Below are positions 7,733 to 14,696 of a DNA stretch of 64,000 nt, one piece after another. The stretch is from NCBI RefSeq assembly GCF_002261265.1, contig NZ_NEVK01000003.1:620001-684000 (forward strand), in the 5' to 3' direction. Both the position numbers and the translations under genes were made by a program. Numbering within the stretch: the first letter of the stretch is position 1; each line of letters starts with the position of its first letter. Under the pieces are notes generated by a model. The model made no database searches. It saw nothing but the letters and a program-made list of their open reading frames with translations, and was not told the DNA's origin. Source of the DNA: Bordetella genomosp. 7. Lineage in GTDB: Bacteria; Pseudomonadota; Gammaproteobacteria; Burkholderiales; Burkholderiaceae_B.

Positions 7733-8569
7733 ATGGAACAGGTACTTTTTATCGTCTGGCGCGAAAGCGTCGAAGCGCTGCTCATTGTCGGCATCCTGTA
7801 TTCGTGGTTGCGCGCCAGCCCGTCGGGGCGCCGCGGCCTGCCTTACCTGTGGGGCGGTGTCGCGTGCGGCGTGGCGCTGGCGGTGGCGTTGGCAATGGTG
7901 CTGCTTGGCGTATCCGCGTGGCTCAGCGATGAGCAGCAGGAATGGTTCCAGGCAGGCATGTCCCTGGCCGCGTGCGGGCTGGTGTTGCAGATGGTTGTGT
8001 GGATGCGCGCGCACGGGCGCACACTGAAAGGCGAATTGCAGGCCGGCGCAAGCGCCTCTGTCGAACAGGGCAACTGGTGGGGGCTGCTGGTGCTGGTCAT
8101 GATCGCGGTAGCCCGCGAAGGCAGCGAAACCGTAGTGTTTCTGTACGGCAGCGTGGCGGCGGGGCAGGGGGCCGACATGGCCCTGCTGGCGCTGGCGGGG
8201 CTGGCCGGTTTTGTCGTGGCGCTGTTCACATTCTGGGTGCTGCAATTGGGCGGCCGGCTGGTTTCCTGGCGCGCATTTTTCCGCGTCACCGAAATCCTGC
8301 TGTTGCTGCTGGCCGGTGCGCTGCTGATGGGCGGCGTCGACCGGCTGATTTCCCTGGGCGTGCTGCCCACGCTCATCGACCCGGTATGGGACAGCTCGGG
8401 CCTGCTCGACGACAGCAGCGGCATCGGCAAGGTACTGGCCGACTTCGCCGGTTATCGCGCCTACCCGGCGCTGATCTCGGTGTTGTTGTGGGCGGCGTAC
8501 TGGGCCTTGGCATGGACACTGCTGCGGCGCGCCGGCCATGTGCCGGCCGCATCGCTCAGGCAGGCATGA
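7733..8569 (+). CDS. ftrC: FtrC: FTR1-family high-affinity iron permease
   Basis: 278 residues with seven or so hydrophobic helices. The two REXXE iron-binding motifs of the FTR1 family are present: RESVE at residues 10-14 and REGSE at 128-132. The protein sits in the inner membrane and moves iron from the periplasmic FtrAB pair into the cytoplasm. It starts 12 bases after ftrB. The last part contains the GIGKVLADFAGYRAYPALI stretch seen in EfeU-like permeases. Confidence 0.93.
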   Translation: MEQVLFIVWRESVEALLIVGILYSWLRASPSGRRGLPYLWGGVACGVALAVALAMVLLGVSAWLSDEQQEWFQAGMSLAACGLVLQMVVWMRAHGRTLKGELQAGASASVEQGNWWGLLVLVMIAVAREGSETVVFLYGSVAAGQGADMALLALAGLAGFVVALFTFWVLQLGGRLVSWRAFFRVTEILLLLLAGALLMGGVDRLISLGVLPTLIDPVWDSSGLLDDSSGIGKVLADFAGYRAYPALISVLLWAAYWALAWTLLRRAGHVPAASLRQA

Positions 8570-8586
8570 TGCCGCGGCGACAAGAT

Positions 8587-8608
8587 GGGCCGGCGCTTGT
8601 GCCGGCCC
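8587..8608 (+). other. Perfect hairpin between ftrC and ftrD
   Basis: GGGCCGGC (8587-8594), loop GCTTGT, GCCGGCCC (8601-8608), 20 bases before the ftrD start. An 8-bp GC stem inside an operon may act as an mRNA processing or stability element. No T-run follows. Confidence 0.5.
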
Positions 8609-8628
8609 GGGTACTTGAAGGTTGATAC

Positions 8629-10023
8629 ATGGCAGCCGCACTCGGGCGTTCTGTTGCCCGCTTCGCTGATTTCCTGCGCGACCACGCTCCGTTGCTGCGC
8701 AGGCTGCAATGGGGCATCGTCTGCATCTACGCCTTTCTGCTGGTGGTGCCGCCGCTGCTGCCGCTGCCCGGCAGCACTGCATCGGTGTTCAACCACCTGA
8801 CTATCGTGGCGCAGTTTGCGTTCTGGGGCGTGTGGTGGCCCTTCGTGCTGGTGTCCATTCCTTTGCTGGGCCGCGCGTGGTGCGGCTGGCTTTGCCCCGA
8901 AGGCATGCTTACCGAATGGGCCAGCGAGCGAGGCCAGGGGCGCTCGATACCCAAGTGGATGCGCTGGGGCGGCTGGCCGTTCGTGGCGTTCGGGCTTACG
9001 ACGGTCTACGGGCAATTGGTCAGCGTGTATCAGTATCCGCTGGCTGTGCTGGCGGTGCTGGGCGGCTCGACCATGGCCGCCATCGTCGTGGGATGGCGCT
9101 ACGGGCGCAGCAAGCGCGTCTGGTGCAAGTACCTGTGCCCGGTAAACGGTGTATTCAACCTGCTCGCCAAGCTCGCGCCCTGGCATTTCAAAGTGGACGA
9201 ACAGGCATGGCGGAATCCCGTCATCCGCATCGAGCCGGTCAATTGCGCGCCGCTGGTGGCAATGCGCCACATGAAGGGGGCGGGGGATTGCCACGTATGC
9301 GGCCGCTGCAGCGGGTATCGCGGCGCGATCACCCTGACGCCGCGCTCGCCGGAACACGAAATCCTGCATGTGGCGCAGGGCGATGCCTGGCAAACCGCGC
9401 TGATCTGTTTCGGGTTGATGGGCATCGCCATGGGGGCGTTTCTCTGGAGCGCCAGCCCGTGGTTCGTGACACTCAAACAATGGGCCGCCGTGTGGCTGGT
9501 CGAGCACGACATTCTCTGGCCCCTGCTCGACAACGCCCCGTGGTTCATCCTTACCCATTACCCGGAAATGAACGACAGCTTTTCCTGGCTGGACGGCGCC
9601 TGCATCCTGGCGTTTGTGCTGGGCAGCACGCTGGCGATCGGCGCCGCGGCATGGGTGGCGGCCTGGGCCGCCGATCGTGTCGCAGGCTCTGGCGCAGCCG
9701 GGCCGCGTCAGGCCGGGCCGCGCCAGGCCGGGCTGCACCGGCTGGCGCAGGCCTATATTCCCGTAGCCGGCGTAGGCGTGTTTCTGGGGCTGTCTGCCAC
9801 CACCATCACGCTGCTCGGACATGAAGGCGTGCCCACCGCATGGGCCGATCCGGCGCGCTTCACCTTGCTGGCATTGGCCGTCGCATGGTCGTTGCGGCTG
9901 GCGTGGCGGCTGCTCGCGCAGCGGAAGGCGGCCTGGCCACGGCAGCTTGCCGCATGGCTGTTGATGGCCGCCGGTCTTGCACCCTTCTGCGCCGCGTGGG
10001 TGCTGTTCTTCGCTGTCTGGTAA
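8629..10023 (+). CDS. ftrD: FtrD: polyferredoxin-like membrane protein of the ferrous iron system
   Basis: 464 residues, membrane-embedded. It has NapH-type cysteine motifs: CGWLCPEG from Cys85, CKYLCPVNG from Cys166 and a 4Fe-4S-like CHVCGRC at 221-227. The family passes electrons across the inner membrane; in FtrABCD it is thought to recycle FtrB or reduce iron. Helices flank the cysteine region, and a second membrane block lies near the C-terminus. A 15-bp in-frame tandem repeat (9697-9726) gives the AGPRQ-AGPRQ linker before the last helices. It is the last gene of the operon. Confidence 0.9.
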   Translation: MAAALGRSVARFADFLRDHAPLLRRLQWGIVCIYAFLLVVPPLLPLPGSTASVFNHLTIVAQFAFWGVWWPFVLVSIPLLGRAWCGWLCPEGMLTEWASERGQGRSIPKWMRWGGWPFVAFGLTTVYGQLVSVYQYPLAVLAVLGGSTMAAIVVGWRYGRSKRVWCKYLCPVNGVFNLLAKLAPWHFKVDEQAWRNPVIRIEPVNCAPLVAMRHMKGAGDCHVCGRCSGYRGAITLTPRSPEHEILHVAQGDAWQTALICFGLMGIAMGAFLWSASPWFVTLKQWAAVWLVEHDILWPLLDNAPWFILTHYPEMNDSFSWLDGACILAFVLGSTLAIGAAAWVAAWAADRVAGSGAAGPRQAGPRQAGLHRLAQAYIPVAGVGVFLGLSATTITLLGHEGVPTAWADPARFTLLALAVAWSLRLAWRLLAQRKAAWPRQLAAWLLMAAGLAPFCAAWVLFFAVW

Positions 10024-10074
10024 ATAGGCGTGCGCGGTATCATCCAATTACCGCCCGACCGTCACGCGCCATTC

Positions 10075-10953
10075 ATGAACTACGCTTTCCGCCTGCTCAA
10101 TGTCTTTGCCGAAACGACTTTCGGCGGCAACCCCCTTTGTGTATTCGAAGACGCGCGCGGCCTGACAGACCAGAACATGCTCGACCTGGCGCGGCAGTTC
10201 AATCTGTCCGAAACCACCTTTGTGTTGCCCGGCGCCCAGGCAACCGCCAGGGTGCGCATCTTTACCCCTGGGTACGAAATGCGCTTCGCCGGCCATCCCA
10301 CCTTGGGCACCGCACATGTTGTGCGCGGCCTGACGCGAGCCGGCGACCAGCTCACGCTCGAATTTGCGGCCGGCGTCGTGCCCGTGCGCGCGCAAGGCGA
10401 CCTGTGGACCTTCACCGCGCCTGCCGGCGGCGCGCCCCGTACTGCCGCGCCGGCATTGCCGGCGGCCGAAATCGCCAGCCAATTGGGCCTGCGCGCCGAC
10501 GATCTGCTGGATGCACCCCTGTGGGTGGATACGGGCGCCGACCAGTTGCTGGTGCCGCTGAAGTCGGTGCAAGCCGTGCAGCGCGCACAGCCCGACAGCA
10601 GCCAGCTGCATCGTTGGCAACCCAGCAGCCTGGGACGCAAGACGGCTTATGTGTTTGCCTTTGATGGGGGCGCGTCAGCCGCCGACGGCATGCAGGTCGT
10701 GCATGCCCGCTACTTCTTCACTAAAGACGGCGGAGGCGTCGCCGAAGATCCCGGAACAGGATCCGCGTGCGCCAATCTGGGAGGCTGGCTGTGGGCGCAC
10801 GGCAAGGCGCCCGCGCGAGTGGTGGTGCACCAGGGCGACCAGATCGGCCGCCCATGCCGCCTGCGTCTGCAAGTGAGCGCCGACGGCGAGATCCAGGTGG
10901 GGGGCAATGTGATCGAATTGGGCGGGGGAACCATCCGCCTGCCCAGGGAATAG
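10075..10953 (+). CDS. PhzF-family isomerase/epimerase-like protein
   Basis: 292 residues. The duplicated diaminopimelate-epimerase-like fold of the PhzF family is indicated by VFAETTFGGNPLCVF, NLSETTFV with the catalytic Glu46, RFAGHPTLGTAHV and the C-terminal EDPGTGSACANLGGWL. No phenazine genes are nearby, so this is a generic PhzF homologue of unknown substrate. ATG 10075 is chosen because the family N-terminus (MNYAFRLLNVF) begins there; the frame runs back to 10030. It lies 51 bases after ftrD, possibly in the same transcript by read-through. Confidence 0.88.
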   Translation: MNYAFRLLNVFAETTFGGNPLCVFEDARGLTDQNMLDLARQFNLSETTFVLPGAQATARVRIFTPGYEMRFAGHPTLGTAHVVRGLTRAGDQLTLEFAAGVVPVRAQGDLWTFTAPAGGAPRTAAPALPAAEIASQLGLRADDLLDAPLWVDTGADQLLVPLKSVQAVQRAQPDSSQLHRWQPSSLGRKTAYVFAFDGGASAADGMQVVHARYFFTKDGGGVAEDPGTGSACANLGGWLWAHGKAPARVVVHQGDQIGRPCRLRLQVSADGEIQVGGNVIELGGGTIRLPRE

Positions 10954-10982
10954 GTCGATCGGGGCCGCGCAGTTCGGGCCAC

Positions 10983-11024
10983 GTAGGCCGCCCCGCGCAG
11001 GCCGCCCCGCGTAGGCCGCCCCGC
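10983..11024. repeat. Three tandem 14-bp units, GYAGGCCGCCCCGC
   Basis: Units at 10983-10996, 10997-11010 and 11011-11024 differ only at the second base (T, C, T). They fill the gap between the convergent phzF-like and BON genes. Confidence 0.9.
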
Positions 11025-11025
11025 G

Positions 11026-11370
11026 TTACTGCTGCTTCCTGGCCTTGGACGGATCGACCTTGATGTCGTTGCTGACCTGCTTCACCCCTTCGATGTCGCG
11101 GGCCACGCGGGCAGCCTGTTCGACTTCGGCTTCGGTGCCCACCGTGCCGGTCAGGGTAACGACGCCGTCATTGGTTTCAACGGCAATATCGAGCGCGCTG
11201 AGGGTGTCGTCGGCCACAAACGCCGCCTTCACCTTGGTGGTCACCATCGCATCCGAGGCATATTCGCCCACCGACTGCTTGGGTGCCTCTGCGTCGGCGG
11301 CAAAGGCGCCGGCGCTGAACAACACGCTGGCGCCCAAGGCGGTGGCCGTCATCAGCTTGCGCGTTCTCAT
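11026..11370 (-). CDS. Periplasmic BON-domain protein (OsmY-like)
   Basis: 114 residues with a signal peptide ending AGAFA-AD at about residue 24. One BON domain covers roughly residues 37-108, with ALDIAVETNDGVVTLTGTVGTEAEVEQAARVARDIEGVKQVSNDIKV. BON proteins such as OsmY stabilise the envelope under osmotic stress. It is the last gene of a minus-strand set with DUF1328 and CsbD genes, both also stress-linked families. Its own ribosome binding site is AGGAGA about 6 bases upstream. Confidence 0.9.
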   Translation of the reverse strand: MRTRKLMTATALGASVLFSAGAFAADAEAPKQSVGEYASDAMVTTKVKAAFVADDTLSALDIAVETNDGVVTLTGTVGTEAEVEQAARVARDIEGVKQVSNDIKVDPSKARKQQ

Positions 11371-11432
11371 GACATTCTCCTTGTGGTTGCCGGGGGCCGA
11401 AGCGAGCGCCGTCTGGCGCTCGCGCCGCCCGG

Positions 11433-11597
11433 TTATTTCTTCCTGAATGCGCCGCTGAAGATGGACAAGAGCGCCAGGATCAGGAATACGAAGAACAGAA
11501 TCTTCGCGATGCCGGCCGCGCCGGCGGCGATACCGCCGAAACCCAGTACCGCGGCGATGATCGCAATGACGAAGAACACAACGGCGTAATAGAGCAT
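11433..11597 (-). CDS. Small DUF1328 (YtjA-like) membrane protein
   Basis: 54 residues, [20 protein letters not shown] followed by [20 protein letters not shown] and ending GAFRKK. The two hydrophobic helices separated by a Gly/Ala-rich turn are the DUF1328/UPF0391 signature. Function is unknown in the family; it is often in stress or plasmid-free inner-membrane sets. AGGAGA precedes the start. Spacing to csbD is 24 bases, so co-transcription is likely. Confidence 0.9.
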   Translation of the reverse strand: MLYYAVVFFVIAIIAAVLGFGGIAAGAAGIAKILFFVFLILALLSIFSGAFRKK

Positions 11598-11621
11598 ATC
11601 GGTTCTCCTGCTTGGTTACGG

Positions 11622-11822
11622 TCAGCGGTTGGCGTCGAAGAAAGCGCGCACTTCTTTTTCGGCTTCTTCCTTGGTCTTGCCATAGCGTTCCTGGATCAAT
11701 CCGGCCAACTGTTCCGCGTTGCCTTCGGTGCGGGTCAGTTCGTCATCGGTCAGGTCGCCCCACGCCGCCTTCGCCTTGCCAGTCAGTTGCTTCCATTTGC
11801 CTGCAACGATGTCGTTGTTCAT
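11622..11822 (-). CDS. CsbD-family stress-response protein
   Basis: 66 residues, highly charged. MNNDIVAGKWKQLTGKAKAAWGDLTDD and GNAEQLAGLIQERYGKTKEEAEKEV are the CsbD (YjbJ) signature. The family is abundant in stationary phase and osmotic stress, with no defined biochemical role. AAGGAGT lies upstream. It is the first gene of the three-gene minus-strand stress cassette and has the best promoter candidate. Confidence 0.93.
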   Translation of the reverse strand: MNNDIVAGKWKQLTGKAKAAWGDLTDDELTRTEGNAEQLAGLIQERYGKTKEEAEKEVRAFFDANR

Positions 11823-11855
11823 GGTGCTGACTCCTTGGTTGTTGAGCGTGTTTCT

Positions 11856-11884
11856 ACCCTACGAGCGCGCACCACGAGTGTCAA
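11856..11884 (-). promoter_or_regulatory. Candidate promoter of the csbD-DUF1328-BON cassette
   Basis: On the minus strand a perfect TTGACA (plus 11879-11884) is followed after 17 bases by TAGGGT (plus 11856-11861), about 34 bases upstream of the csbD start. The -10 box is weak (3 of 6), which is common for stress promoters. The remaining 196 bases to the cphA end (11885-12080) show no gene or clear signal. Confidence 0.5.
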
Positions 11885-12080
11885 ACACCGCTGTAGGCAA
11901 ATGTAAACGCCGCCCACTTCCGTCCCGTGCGGGCGTGCGTGCACGGTTTAAGCTGGAAGCGGAGTTACAGTTGAGTAAAGTTTTGAGCCGCTTTGACGGG
12001 CAGTCGTAACCTGCGCGAAACGGGCGGGCACGCGTGGGCATGCCGGCCCCATGTGTGCCGACGAGAGCCCTGCCATCACG

Positions 12081-14666
12081 TCAGGCGCGGGCGGCTGCGC
12101 CTGCTATGCGCTGCTGCAGATGCGCCAGCGCAGCCTGCACCTGGTCTACCAGCACCAGGCAAAGATCGCCCGGCGACAGGCGCGCCAGCGCCGTGTCGAT
12201 AGCCAGGAACTCTCCGCGCACTTCATCGACACGGCGCGTGCGCGGCGCGTGCGCGAGGCCTTGCCGCAGCAGCGCCAGCACTTCGCCGTCGGCGCGTCCG
12301 CGTTGGCACTGGTCTTCATAGAGCACCACGTCGTCGAATGCGGCGCCCAGAATCTCGGTCTGGCGGCGCAGGTCTTCGTCGCGTCGGTCGCCTGCGCCGC
12401 TTATCACTACGCTGCGCCGTGCGGCGGGCAAGGCATCTACCGCACGTACCAATGCCTGGATGGCGTCGGGGTTGTGGCCATAGTCGGCAACGATGGTGGC
12501 GCCCTGGTAGTCGAATACATTGAAGCGGCCCGGCACGGTATGGGCATCGCTGACGAACGTGGCAAGGCCACGCCGGATGGCGTCCCATTCAATACCCAGC
12601 GACCAGGCCGCGGCGATGGCCGCCATCGCATTGTCGACCTGAAAGGCGATGGCGCCGCCGCGGGTCAGCGGGATGTCGCACAGATCGATGCGGATTTCTT
12701 CTCCTCCCTGCGCGGCCACGATGGCAGCCGCGTCGCGGTACACGACCCGATGGCCTTGCGCGCGGTGCGTGCCGATAAGGGGATGTGCGGCGTCGCTGGA
12801 AAAGAACGCTACGGAACCGGGGCAGGCGCCAGCCATGTCGGCCACCATGGGGTCCGTGGCGTTGAGTACCGCCGTGCCGCCGGCATGCACGTACTGCACG
12901 ATGACCCGCTTGACGACAGCCAGGTCTTCGACGGTGCTGATATAGCCCAGCCCCAGGTGGTCGCCCATTCCAAGGTTGGTCACGATAGCGACATCGCAAC
13001 GGTCGAAGGCCAGGCCCTCGCGCAGTACCCCGCCGCGCGCCGTTTCGAACACCGCCGCGTCCACGCCAGGGTGCGCCAGCACGCGGCGAGCGCTGCGCGG
13101 CCCGCTGCAGTCGCCCGTGTCGATGCATTGCGCGCCGATATATACGCCATCGGAATTTGTCATCCCGACGCGTTGGCCGGCCGCCGACAGCAAGTGGGCG
13201 GCAAGCCGCACGGTGGTGGTCTTGCCGTTGGTGCCCGCGACGGCCACGACGGGAATACGCCCATCTTCGCCTTCGGCGAACATGCTGTTGATGATGGCCT
13301 CGCCCACCGCGCGGCCCTTGCCGAACGAGGGATTCAGGTGCATCCGCAGGCCGGGCGCCGCGTTGACCTCCACCACGCCCCCATGCTGCGCTTCGAGCGG
13401 CAGGTGCACCGTGGTTGCCACGATGTCGACCCCGCAGATGTCGAGCCCCACCATGCGCGCAGCCGTCACCGCGCGGGCTGCGAGTTCGGGGTGCACTTCG
13501 TCGGTCACGTCGGTGGCCGAGCCGCCCGTGCTCAGGTTGGCGTTGTGGCGTAGCGCCACCAGCGCGCCGGCCGCAGGCACCGACTCGGCGCCGTAGCCTT
13601 GCTTTTGCAATGTCGCAAGCGCGATATCGTCAAAGCGGATTTTTGTCAGCGACGTGGCGTGGCCGTCGCCGCGCAACGGGTCGGCATTGACCTTGTCCAC
13701 CAGTTCCCGGATCGTGTGCCGGCCGTCGCCCGTCACCTGGGGCGGATCGCGGCGCGCTGCCGCGACCATGGCGTTGCCCACCACCAGCAAGCGGAAGTCG
13801 TGGCCGGGGATATAGCGCTCGATGATCACTTCGCTGCTGATCCCGGCCGCCGCATGGAAAGCCGCGATGACCTGCTCGCGTGTTTCGATATTGACGGCCA
13901 CGCCGCGCCCCTGGCTGCCATCGCGCGGTTTCACCACCACTGGCCCGCGCAGTTCGCATGCCGCTTTCCATGCGGCGTCGGGATCGGCCACGCTGCGGCC
14001 CATCGGCACGGGCACGCCGGCCGCATCGAGCAGCATCTTGGTCAGGTCTTTGTCCTGGGCAATAGATTCGGCGATGGCGCTGGTGGCGTCGGTTTCCGCC
14101 GCCTGGATGCGACGCTGGCGGCTTCCCCATCCAAGCTGCACCATACTGCCCTGCGTCAGGCGGCGAAAGGGAATGTTGCGCGCCAGCGCCGCATTGACAA
14201 TGGCGCCCGTGCTGGGCCCCAGGCGCAGGTCTTCATCTAGCTCGCGCAGCCGTGCCAGCGCTTCGGCCAGTTCGAACGGCGTGTCGACCAGCGCGGCCTG
14301 CAGCAGTTGAGCGGCCTGTTCCATGGCCAGCTTTCCCACCGCTTCTTCACTGTATTCCACCACGACCTGGAACACGCCCGGTTCCACCGTAGCGGCCGTG
14401 CGCCCGAAAGTGACCGGGCAGCCGGCGTGCGCCTGCAGCGCAAGCGCGCAGGCCTGCAATACGTGCGCAATAGACAGCGGTTCGAGCTGGCCTTCCGGAC
14501 GCAGCCGGCCGATCTGCGGAAAGCGCGCCCTGAGGCGGCCTTCGAATTCGGGCAGGTGTGCATCGACGTCGCATTCGACGTCGGAGCAATGGACGATGGC
14601 TTCAATAGCGGTATTGCGGCTCCACAGATTGGGGCCGCGCAGCGCCCGGACACGGTTGAGTTCCAT
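12081..14666 (-). CDS. cphA: Cyanophycin synthetase, second gene of a tandem pair
   Basis: 861 residues. The architecture is that of CphA: N-terminal domain, ATP-grasp domain (VVVKPRDGSQGRGV, VIIERYIPGHDFRLLVV) adding aspartate, and Mur-ligase-like domain (P-loop GTNGKT at 478-483, VADYGHNPDAI) adding arginine. The product is multi-L-arginyl-poly-L-aspartate, a nitrogen store. The N-terminal HxxEH site seen in its neighbour is replaced here by HVLQA (68-72). AGGAGA lies 8 bases before the ATG. It follows the upstream cphA homologue by 30 bases, so one transcript is likely. No cyanophycinase gene is visible here. Confidence 0.93.
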   Translation of the reverse strand: MELNRVRALRGPNLWSRNTAIEAIVHCSDVECDVDAHLPEFEGRLRARFPQIGRLRPEGQLEPLSIAHVLQACALALQAHAGCPVTFGRTAATVEPGVFQVVVEYSEEAVGKLAMEQAAQLLQAALVDTPFELAEALARLRELDEDLRLGPSTGAIVNAALARNIPFRRLTQGSMVQLGWGSRQRRIQAAETDATSAIAESIAQDKDLTKMLLDAAGVPVPMGRSVADPDAAWKAACELRGPVVVKPRDGSQGRGVAVNIETREQVIAAFHAAAGISSEVIIERYIPGHDFRLLVVGNAMVAAARRDPPQVTGDGRHTIRELVDKVNADPLRGDGHATSLTKIRFDDIALATLQKQGYGAESVPAAGALVALRHNANLSTGGSATDVTDEVHPELAARAVTAARMVGLDICGVDIVATTVHLPLEAQHGGVVEVNAAPGLRMHLNPSFGKGRAVGEAIINSMFAEGEDGRIPVVAVAGTNGKTTTVRLAAHLLSAAGQRVGMTNSDGVYIGAQCIDTGDCSGPRSARRVLAHPGVDAAVFETARGGVLREGLAFDRCDVAIVTNLGMGDHLGLGYISTVEDLAVVKRVIVQYVHAGGTAVLNATDPMVADMAGACPGSVAFFSSDAAHPLIGTHRAQGHRVVYRDAAAIVAAQGGEEIRIDLCDIPLTRGGAIAFQVDNAMAAIAAAWSLGIEWDAIRRGLATFVSDAHTVPGRFNVFDYQGATIVADYGHNPDAIQALVRAVDALPAARRSVVISGAGDRRDEDLRRQTEILGAAFDDVVLYEDQCQRGRADGEVLALLRQGLAHAPRTRRVDEVRGEFLAIDTALARLSPGDLCLVLVDQVQAALAHLQQRIAGAAARA

Positions 14667-14696
14667 GGGCGAGTCTCCTGGTGCGGTGTCGCTTGT

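Noticed and set aside
12051-13553. 500-codon open frame antisense to cphA
   Set aside because: Antisense shadow with no recognisable domain.
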